From assembly GCF_000613945.1 (NCBI RefSeq), contig NZ_BAJY01000026.1:1-36516 (forward strand): a stretch of 36,516 nt of DNA. The letters are read 5' to 3'. The position numbers and the translations under genes are program-made. The notes beneath the pieces were generated by a model. That model searched no databases. It saw nothing but the letters and a program-made list of their open reading frames with translations, and was not told the DNA's origin. Origin of the DNA: Prevotella falsenii DSM 22864 = JCM 15124. Its GTDB lineage: Bacteria; Bacteroidota; Bacteroidia; Bacteroidales; Bacteroidaceae. Shown here one piece after another: positions 1-9,503 of the stretch (positions are counted from its first letter, which is position 1; every line of letters starts with the position of its first letter).

Positions 1-9
1 ATAAATAAT

Positions 10-41
10 ATACCGATGTTATTCTTACATGAACTCACGTT
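10..41 (-). repeat. copy of the GAGTTCGG-type repeat end signature
   Basis: Read on the minus strand this is a variant of the boundary motif (CGTGAGTTCGGTATAAG-like) seen at 9331, 16341, 24003, 24119, 31761, 32247 and 32338. It lies in the non-coding stretch before infC and is probably the edge of another repeat copy to the left of the window. Similarity was judged by eye. Confidence 0.5.
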
Positions 42-123
42 AGGATAATATTGGTTAAAATATGGAGAAATAGCAAAAACCTGCTTTCTATCAATGAATT
101 GAAGATAAAAATAATACTAAAAA

Positions 124-155
124 TTTGGCTAATCATTGTAAAAGCCGTATCTTTG
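124..155 (+). promoter_or_regulatory. Bacteroidetes-type promoter of infC operon
   Basis: TTTG at 124-127 and TATCTTTG at 148-155 fit the Bacteroidetes -33/-7 consensus (TTTG, about 20 bp, TAnnTTTG). The start codon of infC lies about 40 bp downstream. No other promoter-like pair is visible in the 196 bp before the operon. Confidence 0.65.
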
Positions 156-196
156 CAGCCGTTTAATAACAAAAAATAAAACTTTAATATAGTTGA

Positions 197-885
197 ATGA
201 AGAATGACAAAATGAAGTTACAGTACCGTGTGAATGAACAAATCCATGCACGGGAAGTACGTGTGGTAAGCGAAGGTAATGCAGAAGTAATGCCTACTCG
301 CAAAGCATTAGACATTGCTCGCAAAGAAGGAGTAGACCTTGTGGAAATATCTCCTAACGCCCAACCTCCGGTTTGTCGCATCATCGACTATTCAAAGTTT
401 CTTTACCAGCAGAAGAAACATCAAAAAGAGATGAAGCAGAAGCAGGTAAAGCAAGACATTAAAGAGATACGTTTCGGACCACAGACCGACGAGCACGACT
501 ATCAGTCAAGCTGAAACATGCGCAAGAGTTCCTCAATGAAGGCAATAAAGTGCGTGCATACGTGTTCTTCCGTGGACGTTCAATCCTCTTTAAAGAGCAA
601 GGAGAAGTGCTGTTGCTGCGTTTCGCCAACGATTTGGAGGAACTTGCAAAGGTAGAACAGTTGCCAAAGCTCGAAGGAAAGAAAATGTTTCTCTACCTTT
701 CGCCCAAGAAAGCAGGTATAACGAAAAAGAGCCAACAGCGTCGCGACCGCGAAGAAGCAGAAAGCGCAGCAAGGAATGCCGAAGCAGGCAAGGGCGAAGA
801 TAGCAATAAAAGCAATGTAGATAATGGTCTTTTTGCAAATGCAAAGAACGGTTCTGCAGCACTCGACAAACTAAAGAATGAATAA
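197..885 (+). CDS. infC: translation initiation factor IF-3 (frameshifted in this sequence)
   Basis: IF-3 binds the 30S subunit, prevents premature 50S joining and checks initiator tRNA at the start codon. The N-terminal domain ([37 protein letters not shown]) and the C-terminal domain ([33 protein letters not shown]) are unmistakable but lie in two frames. The first frame stops at 512-514. The missing base is a T near 506: CAGTCAAG should read CAGTTCAAG to give Tyr-Gln-Phe-Lys-Leu-Lys. With it the protein is 229 residues, with an acidic, low-complexity C-terminal tail after the Pro-Lys-Lys stretch. The start is ATG at 197 (MKNDKMK), which matches the N-terminus expected for the group rather than the ATT start used in many bacteria. 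It is first in infC-rpmI-rplT. IF-3 is essential, so a true knock-out is unlikely. Confidence 0.93.
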
Positions 886-996
886 GAAAGCTTGATGTAT
901 CTTTGAAGAGAAGACGCAGAAAGTGCCTGTGCGTAACGTCTTGGTATATACGTTGCCACAGATGAACATTAATAATAATTTTAAAAATTAAGAAAA

Positions 997-1194
997 ATGC
1001 CAAAACAAAAGACAAATTCCGGAGCAAAGAAAAGATTTAGCTTCACGGGAACAGGTAAGATAAAGCGTAATCGTGCTTACCACAGTCACATCTTGACTAA
1101 GAAGACAAAGAAACAGAAGAGAAATCTTGTTCACAGTACACTCGTGGACAGTAGCAACATGAAGCAGGTACGCGACCTGTTTAATCTTCGTTAA
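997..1194 (+). CDS. rpmI: 50S ribosomal protein L35
   Basis: A 65-residue, very basic protein of the 50S subunit, with the length and pattern typical of L35: [14 protein letters not shown] near the start and a central [20 protein letters not shown] segment. It sits 111 bp after infC and 37 bp before rplT, the conserved IF-3/L35/L20 order. In other bacteria L20 can repress this operon; no leader structure supporting that was identified here. Confidence 0.97.
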   Translation: MPKQKTNSGAKKRFSFTGTGKIKRNRAYHSHILTKKTKKQKRNLVHSTLVDSSNMKQVRDLFNLR

Positions 1195-1231
1195 TAAACA
1201 TTAGTCAAACAAATTAAAAGGAAAGAAAACT

Positions 1232-1576
1232 ATGCCAAGATCAGTAAATCATGTTGCTTCTAAAGCAAAGAGAACAAGAATTCTTAAGAAGACTAAGGGT
1301 TACTTTGGTGCCCGTAAGAATGTTTGGACAGTAGCAAAGAACACCTATGAAAAAGGTTTGACGTATGCTTACCGCGACCGTCGTAACAAAAAGCGCACTT
1401 TCCGTGCACTTTGGATTCAGCGTATCAACGCAGCAGCTCGCCTTTACGATATGAGCTACAGCCAGTTGATGGGTGCATTGCACAAGTCGGGTATCGAAAT
1501 CAATCGCAAGGTACTTGCCGACCTCGCTGCAAATAACCCTGAAGCATTCAAGGCTATTGTAGAAAAGGTTAAGTAA
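1232..1576 (+). CDS. rplT: 50S ribosomal protein L20
   Basis: A 114-residue 50S assembly protein that binds 23S rRNA. The long basic N-terminal helix ([20 protein letters not shown]), the central [25 protein letters not shown] region and the C-terminal globular part ([21 protein letters not shown]) are all present. It is the last gene of the operon and is followed by a strong intrinsic terminator at 1601-1636. Confidence 0.97.
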   Translation: MPRSVNHVASKAKRTRILKKTKGYFGARKNVWTVAKNTYEKGLTYAYRDRRNKKRTFRALWIQRINAAARLYDMSYSQLMGALHKSGIEINRKVLADLAANNPEAFKAIVEKVK

Positions 1577-1600
1577 TTGATAAGTTAAAAAGCCATAAGT

Positions 1601-1636
1601 AAAGGTTGCAAATCGGAAGGTTTGCAACCTTTTTTC
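1601..1636 (+). terminator. rho-independent terminator after rplT
   Basis: AAAGGTTGCAAA (1601-1612) pairs perfectly with TTTGCAACCTTT (1621-1632) across an 8-nt loop. The 3' arm runs into a T tract. It lies 25 bp after the rplT stop codon. Confidence 0.9.
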
Positions 1637-1689
1637 GTATCTAAAAGATATAGAAAATACTTGTAAGGGAGAGGAATAGAAGTTTATCA

Positions 1690-1789
1690 GAGTAACTCTT
1701 TTTCTGTTGTTTAAGGCAAACAGCTCTGCGATTAATTGCTTTTATATATCCATTGGAGTAACTCTCTTTCTGTTGTTTAAGGCAGACAG
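1690..1789 (+). repeat. 34-bp direct repeat (two copies)
   Basis: GAGTAACTCT followed by a TTTCTGTTGTTTAAGGCA-type tail occurs at 1690-1723 and, with two base differences, at 1756-1789. A shortened relative (TTGTTAGTTTAAGGCAGG) occurs at 4624-4641, just left of repeat copy B. The unit therefore seems to belong to the left side of the interspersed repeat family. Confidence 0.7.
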
Positions 1790-1985
1790 ATTTGTAAAGA
1801 AGGCTCTGTTGAAAACTAATAACCGCACTTCGACACTTCAGAACCTACGCTTTTACCGTGTAAAACCTATTGTTTCGCTCGCCAAAACCTACGCTTTTGC
1901 AATGCAAAACAATATGTTTTGTAATGCACTGATAACAAGCAAGTTTATCGAAAGATATGTTTCCGAAGATTATTTATGGTTTTAT
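1790..1985 (+). repeat. interspersed structured repeat, copy A (degenerate)
   Basis: This copy carries the modules shared with copies B to F: GTAAAGA-GTT-AAAA near the left, AACCTACGCTTTTACCGTG in the centre, a CAAAACCTACGCTTTTGCAA unit, and GTTTTGTAATGCACTGATAAC on the right. The left arm of the first hairpin is decayed. It lies between the convergent genes rplT and tex. An open reading frame across it (1707-2063) is explained by the repeat. Confidence 0.75.
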
Positions 1986-2073
1986 GGCTTTCTTTCCGCC
2001 CCCAAAACACGAGAAGTTCTTTCTGTTATAGAATGGAAAATCATACGATTTCCCTCTATTTAAATTCTACTAT

Positions 2074-2273
2074 TAAGTAGGTGTTCATAATTAATTGACA
2101 TTGTATTTACGGCTATTTTCCGGTCAGTCTGCCGTCTTGAAGAAGGAGTGTAGTGGGCTACACGACTGATGAAAGGCGACAGAATGACGGAAAAGAGACG
2201 TGAAGACGATGGCAAAGTGAAAGCATAAAAGATAAAAGCAATATAGATACGTTTAATTTTGAACACCTACTTA
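2074..2273. mobile_element. MITE-like element with perfect 14-bp terminal inverted repeats
   Basis: TAAGTAGGTGTTCA (2074-2087) is perfectly inverted at 2260-2273, and the similarity continues inward (AATTAA on the left, TTTAATT on the right), giving arms of about 22 bp around a 200-bp element. The interior has no transposase. No clear target-site duplication was found, so it could also be a deleted insertion sequence. It sits between rplT and tex, next to repeat copy A. Confidence 0.65.
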
Positions 2274-2326
2274 CCTATAAAAACAGTTTCTTCTTCCATA
2301 TATAAAGAGCTTCTTTATACTTACTT

Positions 2327-4480
2327 TTATTGTTTCACATTTTTCATACTCAACCCTATTCGGTTGCGTTTATAGTCTATTTGTGTAACCCGAACCCGCA
2401 CGTGCTGATGCAAATGTACAACAGAATTGGGGTCGGAAACAAACTTATTGCTTAATTGCGAAACATGAACAAGTCCGTCTTGGTGGACGCCGATGTCTAC
2501 GAACGCACCGAAATTCGTGATGTTCGTTACAATTCCGGGCAGCTCCATACCTTCTTTTAGGTCGTCGATAGTATGCACAGAGGTGTCGAACTCAAATTCT
2601 TCCAACTGTTCGCGTGGGTCTCTACCCGGCTTTTCCAACTCTTGCAGAATATCGTTCAGCGTTAGTAATCCGACTTCATCTGATACATAACGCTTTAAGT
2701 CGATACGTTTAATTCGTTCTTTATTGCTGATAAGTTCGCCGACACTGCAGTTTTGCTCTTCTGCCATCGCCTCAACGATGTGGTAACTCTCCGGGTGTAC
2801 TGCCGAATTGTCGAGCGGATTTTCTGCGTTTGGTATGCGAAGGAAGCCTGCACATTGCTGGAAAGCCACTGCTCCGAGGCGAGGCACCTTCTTCAGTTGT
2901 GCGCGCGAGGTAAACGCTCCGTGTTCTTTTCGGTAATCAACAATATTCTGTGCCAATGCAGAACCTAATCCGCTGACATACATTAAAAGGTGTTTTGAAG
3001 CCGTGTTGAGGTTTACTCCCACTTGGTTCACGCAGCTTTCCACCGTCTGGTCTAACGAATGCCTTAGCTTTGCTTGGTCTACATCGTGCTGATATTGCCC
3101 CACGCCGATGTTTTTAGGGTCGATTTTCACCAATTCAGCTAATGGGTCCATCAGTCTTCGCCCAATAGAGACAGCTCCGCGCGTCGTTACGTCCTCATCG
3201 GGAAATTCTTCTCGTGCCGTCAAAGAGGCAGAATAGATAGATGCGCCATCTTCGCTGACTACAAATACTTTCGGTGTTTCCTTTCCTTCTTCGGACAAAT
3301 GCGACAGACAATCGCTTACGAAGTCTTTCGATTCGCGGCTTGCTGTTCCGTTTCCTATTGCAATTGCCTCGATATTGTATTGCCCAATCATTCGCAACAC
3401 AGCCACCGTGGCTTGTGCGTAGAGTCGTTTTGGCGGGTGCGGATAAATAATTTCGTGGTGCAAGAGATTGCCCTGTGCGTCTAAACACGCTGTTTTGCAA
3501 CCATTGGCAAATCCCGGGTCGAGAGCCAGAACACGCTTTTGTCCGAGTGGGGCAGACAGCAACAGCTGCCGCAAGTTTTCGGTAAACACCTTAATGGCTT
3601 CCTCGTCGGCTCTTTCTTTGCTCAGTCCTGCAAACTCGTTTTCAATGCTTGGGTTGATTAAACGTTTGAAACTGTCTTCAACAGCTTCCGCAACCAAAGT
3701 TTGGCAAGCACCTCTGCCATGTACGAACCGGCGGTTCAGACGGTCGATACATTCCTCCCCGTCAATCGAAATGCTTACTCGCAAAATGCCCGCAGCTTCG
3801 CCTCGCCGCATTGCCAACAGACGATGGCTGTTGCAGCGACGCAGCGGTTCGGCGAAATCGAAGTAGTCTGAAAACTTTTGTGCTTCGTCCGTATCTTCCA
3901 TTTTCTTAATCACTCTTGACGAAATCATCGCTTCGCGCTTGTAAGCATTGCGCACCGTGTTGCGTGCTTCTTGGTCTTCGCTCACCATCTCGGCAATAAT
4001 GTCCTTTGCCCCTTGCAGTGCTGCCGCCTCGTCCTGCACGTCTCCCTTTACAAAACGTTTGCCGGCAACCGTCGGGTTTTGCTCTCTTTGCATCAGCAGC
4101 AGCGTTGCAAGTGGCTCAAGTCCTTGTTCGCGTGCTATTTGTGCCTTTGTTCGGCGTTTTGGCTTAAAAGGCAAATACAAATCTTCCAGCACGGAATTGT
4201 CCCAACAATTCACGATTTTATTTTCTAATTCCTCCGTCAGTTTCCCTTGTTCGCTTATTGTTTTCAGAATGGTATCTTTGCGCCTGTCGGTTTCCGTCAA
4301 GCGGTCGTTCATTTCTGCAATACGTGTAATCTGCACTTCGTCAAGGTTTCCCGTGCGTTCCTTTCGGTATCTTGCAATGAAAGGTATGGTGCACCCATCG
4401 TTCAGCAATGTTAATGTTGCATCGACGCTTTTCTCCGATAGATTAAGCGTTTGCGCTATATGCCTTGTATATGCGTTCAT
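2327..4480 (-). CDS. tex: Tex family RNA-binding transcription accessory protein
   Basis: About 717 residues, the full family length. In order: the Tex N-terminal domain (LTLLNDGCTIPFIARYRKERTG), the YqgF/RNase H-like domain (VLALDPGFANGCKTACLD), helix-hairpin-helix motifs (LNTASKHLLMYVSGLGSALA and the following PRLGAVAFQQCAGFLRI) and a C-terminal S1 RNA-binding domain (GIVTNITNFGAFVDIGVHQDG). The frame is open further upstream to 4573, but the start at 4480 (MNAYTRHIAQTLNLS) fits the family. It is also supported by a TATCTTTG box on the minus strand at 4504-4511, which would put the transcript start after the longer start codon. Tex proteins affect transcription and RNA handling; the precise role in this organism is not known. 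Confidence 0.92.
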   Translation of the reverse strand: MNAYTRHIAQTLNLSEKSVDATLTLLNDGCTIPFIARYRKERTGNLDEVQITRIAEMNDRLTETDRRKDTILKTISEQGKLTEELENKIVNCWDNSVLEDLYLPFKPKRRTKAQIAREQGLEPLATLLLMQREQNPTVAGKRFVKGDVQDEAAALQGAKDIIAEMVSEDQEARNTVRNAYKREAMISSRVIKKMEDTDEAQKFSDYFDFAEPLRRCNSHRLLAMRRGEAAGILRVSISIDGEECIDRLNRRFVHGRGACQTLVAEAVEDSFKRLINPSIENEFAGLSKERADEEAIKVFTENLRQLLLSAPLGQKRVLALDPGFANGCKTACLDAQGNLLHHEIIYPHPPKRLYAQATVAVLRMIGQYNIEAIAIGNGTASRESKDFVSDCLSHLSEEGKETPKVFVVSEDGASIYSASLTAREEFPDEDVTTRGAVSIGRRLMDPLAELVKIDPKNIGVGQYQHDVDQAKLRHSLDQTVESCVNQVGVNLNTASKHLLMYVSGLGSALAQNIVDYRKEHGAFTSRAQLKKVPRLGAVAFQQCAGFLRIPNAENPLDNSAVHPESYHIVEAMAEEQNCSVGELISNKERIKRIDLKRYVSDEVGLLTLNDILQELEKPGRDPREQLEEFEFDTSVHTIDDLKEGMELPGIVTNITNFGAFVDIGVHQDGLVHVSQLSNKFVSDPNSVVHLHQHVRVRVTQIDYKRNRIGLSMKNVKQ

Positions 4481-4503
4481 CTCTTGCGGTTTTTGGTTCA
4501 ATA

Positions 4504-4511
4504 CAAAGATA
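4504..4511 (-). promoter_or_regulatory. -7 box of tex promoter
   Basis: On the minus strand this reads TATCTTTG, a perfect TAnnTTTG box, ending 23 bp before the tex start at 4480. It decides in favour of the shorter tex start. No clear TTTG -33 box was recognised. Confidence 0.5.
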
Positions 4512-4621
4512 CTGCTTTTCTTTTTATATTGCATTACGTTCGTCAATATTTTAAGAAAAATAAGCGAAAGCATTGCTGTTCCTTAAGTTGGGCAGAGCGA
4601 TATTGGTAGAGGTGTTTTTCT

Positions 4622-4866
4622 TTTGTTAGTTTAAGGCAGGTGCTGAAAAACGCCTTTATTCTGTAAAGATAATTCTGTTAAAAAGCGATAACTGCGCTTT
4701 GACTTTCCAAAAGCGTAGGTTTTGCAACGCAAAACAGCCGCTTTTACCGTGCAAAACCTACGCTTTTGCAACGCCAAACAATAGGTTTTGCAATGTATTG
4801 ATAACGAGATGGTTACGCAGCAGATATGTTTGTGAATAATATTTACACTTTTATCCTGTTTCTTTC
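4622..4866 (+). repeat. interspersed structured repeat, copy B
   Basis: Shares the family order: TTTAAGGCAGG, GTAAAGATAATTCTGTTAAA, first hairpin, second hairpin, GATAACGAGATGGTTACGC and an AATATTTACACTTTTAT tail. In hairpin 1 the outer arms are AAAAGCG and CGCTTTT, a fully paired variant of the arms seen in other copies. The inner arms GTTTTGC/GCAAAAC also pair, with a 3-bp internal mismatch. It lies between the divergent genes tex and the ABC-F gene; the rest of 4481-5034 holds only promoter sequence. Confidence 0.8.
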
Positions 4867-4990
4867 GTCCGCAGAATAAGTTGTTCCAACTAATTTTCAA
4901 CTGTATCGTTCCTTTTCTTCGATTTTGCTGCAACGCATCTCAAGGTCAATAAAAGTAAGGTTGGTTGCAGTCAGTTACAAAAATATTGCG

Positions 4991-4998
4991 TATCTTTG
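4991..4998 (+). promoter_or_regulatory. -7 box upstream of ABC-F gene
   Basis: TATCTTTG, a perfect TAnnTTTG box, lies 36 bp before the ATG at 5035. The -33 region has only GTTG-like matches. Confidence 0.5.
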
Positions 4999-5034
4999 CA
5001 ATTGTTAATTAAGAAGAAAACAGAATAGGATAAG

Positions 5035-6999
5035 ATGCTGTCAATCGAAGGTTTAAAAGTTGAGTTTGGTGTAAAGCCACTCTTTCATGATGTTTCTTTT
5101 GTGGTAAATGACCGCGACCGCATTGCTTTAGTAGGGAAAAACGGTGCAGGAAAATCTACAATGCTTAAAATTCTCTGTGGGTTGCAGCAGCCCACGGCAG
5201 GTGTTGTGGCTGTTCCGAACGATACCACTATCGGCTATTTGCCACAGGTAATGAAGCTGTCGGACGATACTACGGTAAAGGAAGAAACCCGCAAGGCATT
5301 TGCAGATGCTACCCGAATGAAGGAGAAATTGGAGCGTATGCAGCAAGAAATGGCTGAACGTACCGACTATGAAAGCGAAAGCTATGCCGCATTGGTAGAG
5401 AAGTTTACGCAGGAACACGAACGTTTCATGCTGCTTGGCGGCGAAAACTACGAAGCCGAAATAGAGCGTACACTTGTCGGTTTAGGCTTTGAACGTACCG
5501 ACTTCGACCGTCCTACATCTGAATTTTCGGGTGGTTGGCGTATGCGTATCGAATTGGCAAAGATACTTTTACGCTGTCCCGATGTACTGTTACTTGATGA
5601 ACCTACCAACCATTTGGACATCGAGTCGATACAATGGTTAGAACAGTTTCTTGCTCAAAGTGCCAAGCTGTTGTCTTAGTGTCCCACGACCGTGCCTTTA
5701 TTAATAATGTAACGAACCGTACATTAGAAATAACTTGCGGCAGGATAGAAGATTATAAGGTGAAATACGACGAATATCTTGTTTTACGCAAGGAGCGCAG
5801 GGAGCAGCAACTACGCGCATACGAAAACCAGCAAAAGGAAATAGCCGATATAAAAGCCTTTGTAGAGAGGTTTCGCTATCAGGCTACGAAAGCCGTTCAG
5901 GTGCAGCAACGCATAAAGCAATTGGAGAAAATAGTTCCGATAGAAGTAGACGAGGTGGACAATTCGGCTATGCGCCTGAAGTTTCCACCGTGTTTGCGAA
6001 GCGGCGATTATCCCGTTATCTGCGACAATGTGCGCAAGGAATATCCGCCACGCCTTGTGTTCGACAAGGTAGACATGACCATTAAGCGAGGCGAAAAGGT
6101 AGCTTTCGTAGGGAAAAACGGTGAAGGCAAGTCTACCCTTGTGAAGTGCATCATGGGCGAAATACCTTTGACGGGAACTTAAAGATTGGACACAATGTGC
6201 AGATTGGCTATTTGCGCAAAACCAAGCACAGCTTTTAGACGAGAGCATAACGATTTTCGACACCATCGACCAAGTGGCAAAAGGCGATATGCGCTTGAAG
6301 ATAAACGACCTTTTGGGTGCATTTATGTTTGGCGGGGAGACATCTGATAAGAAAGTTAAAGTGCTTTCGGGTGGGGAACGCTCGCGTTTGGCCATGATAA
6401 AACTGTTGCTTGAACCTGTTAATCTCTTAATTCTCGACGAACCTACCAACCACTTGGACATAACTTCAAAGGAAGTTTTGAAAGAAGCCATTAAGGCTTT
6501 CGACGGAACAGCAATTATCGTTTCGCACGACAGAGAGTTCCTTGACGGTCTGGTAAGCAAGGTGTATGAATTTGGCGGAGGCAAGGTGCGCGAGCATTTG
6601 GGAGGCATTTACGACTATCTGCGTGCTCACAATGCCGAAACAATACAAGAAAGTTTGAGCAAGGCAAGTGCGAACACTGTTGCTTCGGAAACCGAAAGCA
6701 CTGCCAATACGAAGCAGGAAGCCGCCGTTCAGCCTACATCGGGTGCGGCATCGTATGCAGAACACAAGGAGCAACAAAAGAAAATAAGAAAGACGCAGCG
6801 TGCCGTAGAAGATTCGGAAAAGAAGATTGCCAAAATGGAAGAGCGCAAAGCCGAACTCGACGAACTGCTGATGACAACGGAGAATGCGTCGAATATGGAA
6901 CTCGTTACCGAATACACCGACTTGCAACGCCATTTGGACGAGGAAAACGAACAATGGCTGACGCTTTCCGAAGCGTTGGAAGCATTGCTGAAAGAATAG
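5035..6999 (+). CDS. ABC-F family ATPase (frameshifted three times in this sequence)
   Basis: A soluble protein with two ABC ATPase domains and no membrane segments, the ABC-F pattern of ribosome-associated ATPases. Domain 1 has Walker A GKNGAGKST, signature FSGGW and Walker B LLLDEPTNHLD; domain 2 has GKNGEGKST, LSGGER and LILDEPTNHLD. The linker between them is charged and helical, and a C-terminal coiled coil (about the last 90 residues) resembles the Uup/YheS-type tail. Three single-base losses break the frame: AAA to AA near 5665, TTT to TT near 6180, and TTTT to TTT near 6213. Restoring them gives one 655-residue protein. Some ABC-F members protect ribosomes from antibiotics, but this domain arrangement looks like a housekeeping type; that is inference. 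Confidence 0.9.
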
Positions 7000-7121
7000 A
7001 TTAAAGTAAACAAATTCAATAAATAATTCAACCGACTTTCTTCGTTTATATTAAACCTTTAAAAGGCATACAGGTCTGAAAAGGAAATATAACGAGAAGT
7101 TAAAAACTAAAAGTATTTACA

Positions 7122-9155
7122 ATGAACATTAAAACTATCTTACCGATGATGATGATTGCTACAGCCCCAATGACAGGTCTTGCGCAGAAACAAGCCGGAA
7201 TTAAGGAAAGCAATCTCGACAAAACGGTGCGTCCTGCTGATGATTTCTATCAGTTTGCAACGGGCGGCTGGCAGAAGAACAACCCATTGCCTGCAGCCTT
7301 TTCGCGTTATGGGTCGTTCGACCAGTTAGGCGAGAACAACAAAAAGCGTATCAACACAATTCTTACAAGTCTGCTCAAGACGAAAGCAAAGGCCGGAAGC
7401 GTGGAGCAAAAGCTGAGCGATTTCTATAAGCTCGCTATGGATTCCGTGCGCCGAAACAAAGAAGGTGTTGCGCCCGTAATGCCATTGCTCAACGAAATGG
7501 AAGCTGCCAAGACGTTGGACGACCTTCGTGCCATTCAGCTGAAGTATGCAAGTCATAGCTACGCCGTGCCTGTGAGCTACGGATTTGGTGCCGATGAGAA
7601 GAACGCAAAAATGAATATCCTGAATATTCGACAGAGCGGACTCACATTAGGACAGAAGGATTACTATCTTGACAACGACAAGGCAACAACCGAAATACGC
7701 AATGCTTTCAAGCAGCACATTATAAATATGTTCAAGCTCTTTGGCTTTTCGCAAGCTCAGGCAGAGATGAAGAGCAAAGCCATTATGCGTTACGAAACTG
7801 CCATTGCGTTGATTTCCAAGAGCAGAACCGAACTTCGCGATTCGAAAGCCAACTACAACAAGATGACTTTGGCTGATTTCAAGGCTAAGTATCCTAATAT
7901 CCGTTTGGAGCAGTTGGTAAATGCCGATGGCGTAAAGTCTGAATATATACAGGAAATGGTAGTTGGTCAGCCAACCTTCCTGACAGGCGTAGACAAGCTG
8001 ACAGAAACCGAAACAGCCGACGAACTTCGTGCCCGCATGGAGTGGGAGGTTATTCTTGAAGCTGTAAATTATCTTAGCGACGAGGTTCGCACCGAATATT
8101 TCAACTTCTTCAGCAAGACAATGCGTGGTGTAAAAGAAGACAATCCGCGTTGGAAGCGCGCCACACAGCAGGTTGAAAACCAAATGGGCGAAGCACTTGG
8201 AAAAATCTATTGCGAACGTTATTTCCCGGCAAGCAGCAAGCAACGCATGGAGGAACTTATCAAGAACCTTCAAGTCAGCTTGGCTGAACGCATCAAGGCG
8301 CAAAGCTGGATGAGCGACGAAACAAAGCAAGCAGCACTCGACAAGTTATCAACCTTCTACGTTAAGGTGGGTTATCCTAACAAATGGAAAGATTTAAGCC
8401 GCCTTACCATCGACCCGGAAAAGTCGTATTACGAGAACGTAATGAACTGCCGCAAGTTCTGGCACGAAGCACATATCGAGGAAACAGCAGGCAAGGCAGT
8501 AGATAAGGATAAGTGGTATATGACGCCGCAGACAGTGAATGCGTATTACAATCCTACCACCAACGAGATATGTTTCCCTGCCGGCATTCTTCAGTACCCG
8601 TTCTTCGACCCCAAGGCAGACGATGCCTTCAACTACGGAGCTATCGGCGTTGTGATTGGACACGAGATGACGCACGGCTTCGACGACAACGGTCGCAACT
8701 ACGACAAGGACGGAAACATGAAAGACTGGTGGGCGAAAGGCGACGGCGACAAGTTTAAAGCACGCACAACACCTTTCGGCGAGTTCTTCAGCAATATTGA
8801 TGTATTGCCCGACCTCAAGGCAAACGGAAACCTAACGATGGGCGAAAATCTTGCCGACCACGGCGGTTTGATGGTTTCTTTCAATGCGTTGAAGAATGCA
8901 ATGAAAGGTAAGAAAGCACAGAACATCTACGGTTTCACGCCGGAGCAACGCTTCTTCCTTGCCTATTCAGGCGTATGGGCAGCGAATATAACAGAGGCTG
9001 AAATTCGCAACCGTACCAAGAGCGACCCTCACTCGTTGGGCGAATGGCGCGTGAACGGTGCTTTGCCGCACATCGACGCATGGTACGATGCTTTCAACGT
9101 GCAGCCAAGCGATAAACTTTATTTGCCCAAAGAGCAGCGACTCGACCTTTGGTAA
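7122..9155 (+). CDS. pepO: exported M13 family zinc metallopeptidase (neprilysin/PepO type)
   Basis: 677 residues. The N-terminus (MNIKTILPMMMIATAPMTGLAQ) is a signal peptide, so the enzyme acts in the periplasm or at the surface. The M13 N-terminal domain starts at DKTVRPADDFYQFATGGWQ. The zinc site is HEMTH at about residues 514-518, with the third ligand in GENLADHGG (Glu at about 575), and the NAYYNP substrate-backbone motif precedes it. The chain ends in a tryptophan, typical of the family. M13 enzymes cut peptides of limited size; the substrate here is unknown. It stands alone, 122 bp after the ABC-F gene, and is followed by a terminator-like hairpin. Confidence 0.93.
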   Translation: MNIKTILPMMMIATAPMTGLAQKQAGIKESNLDKTVRPADDFYQFATGGWQKNNPLPAAFSRYGSFDQLGENNKKRINTILTSLLKTKAKAGSVEQKLSDFYKLAMDSVRRNKEGVAPVMPLLNEMEAAKTLDDLRAIQLKYASHSYAVPVSYGFGADEKNAKMNILNIRQSGLTLGQKDYYLDNDKATTEIRNAFKQHIINMFKLFGFSQAQAEMKSKAIMRYETAIALISKSRTELRDSKANYNKMTLADFKAKYPNIRLEQLVNADGVKSEYIQEMVVGQPTFLTGVDKLTETETADELRARMEWEVILEAVNYLSDEVRTEYFNFFSKTMRGVKEDNPRWKRATQQVENQMGEALGKIYCERYFPASSKQRMEELIKNLQVSLAERIKAQSWMSDETKQAALDKLSTFYVKVGYPNKWKDLSRLTIDPEKSYYENVMNCRKFWHEAHIEETAGKAVDKDKWYMTPQTVNAYYNPTTNEICFPAGILQYPFFDPKADDAFNYGAIGVVIGHEMTHGFDDNGRNYDKDGNMKDWWAKGDGDKFKARTTPFGEFFSNIDVLPDLKANGNLTMGENLADHGGLMVSFNALKNAMKGKKAQNIYGFTPEQRFFLAYSGVWAANITEAEIRNRTKSDPHSLGEWRVNGALPHIDAWYDAFNVQPSDKLYLPKEQRLDLW

Positions 9156-9252
9156 TTAGCAATTAATTGCCTTCAACGATAAAGAAGTCAATATCTCAAT
9201 AGTTCTGATAAGACCTATTACTGTTTGACAAAACTTTTTTAACATAAATCTC

Positions 9253-9286
9253 GGGCCGGTTTCCAATAAGGAAATCAGCCCTTTTA
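9253..9286 (+). terminator. probable terminator after the M13 peptidase gene
   Basis: GGGCCGGTTTCC and GGAAATCAGCCC form an imperfect stem around AATAA, followed by TTTTATTTATTTT. It lies about 100 bp after the stop codon. Confidence 0.6.
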
Positions 9287-9330
9287 TTTATTTTAGGCAT
9301 TGCTTATTTATATCATTGCGTATAATGAAA

Positions 9331-9352
9331 CGTGAGTTCGGTATAAGGATTA
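9331..9352 (+). repeat. isolated copy of the GAGTTCGG repeat-end signature
   Basis: CGTGAGTTCGGTATAAGGAT matches the boundary motif of repeat copies D, E and F, but the hairpin core is absent nearby. It lies in the 348-bp space between the convergent peptidase and oxidoreductase genes. The rest of that space holds only the two terminator-like hairpins. Confidence 0.55.
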
Positions 9353-9436
9353 CGCCAATATATTATTCATAAGATGCTTAAAGAAAGAACCAAAGTATCA
9401 CTTTTTCAAGCGTGTGAACATGTTGATTATCATAGA

Positions 9437-9481
9437 AAAGGAGTTAAAGAAAAACTTTAATAGTTAGTCTTTAACTCCTTT
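9437..9481 (-). terminator. terminator-like hairpin between convergent genes
   Basis: AAAGGAGTTAAAG (9437-9449) pairs perfectly with CTTTAACTCCTTT (9469-9481). It lies 22 bp beyond the stop codon of the minus-strand oxidoreductase gene and could serve both directions. The T tract is weak on either side. Confidence 0.6.
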
Positions 9482-9503
9482 CTATTTTATGTGTCCGTGA
9501 TTT

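Noticed and set aside
500..520. Programmed frameshift in infC
   Set aside because: No slippery heptamer or downstream structure, and the shift is of the same single-base kind as in five other genes.
1707..2063. 118-codon plus-strand frame
   Set aside because: It runs through the 34-bp direct repeat and repeat copy A; no start context and no family resemblance.
2060..2266. 68-codon minus-strand frame
   Set aside because: It coincides with the MITE-like element and does not resemble a transposase.
3948..4586. 212-codon frame opposite tex
   Set aside because: Antisense shadow of the well-supported tex gene, Ser/Arg-rich as expected for such shadows.
4631..4933. 100-codon minus-strand frame
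   Set aside because: Explained by repeat copy B; similar peptides arise from the palindromic core of other copies.
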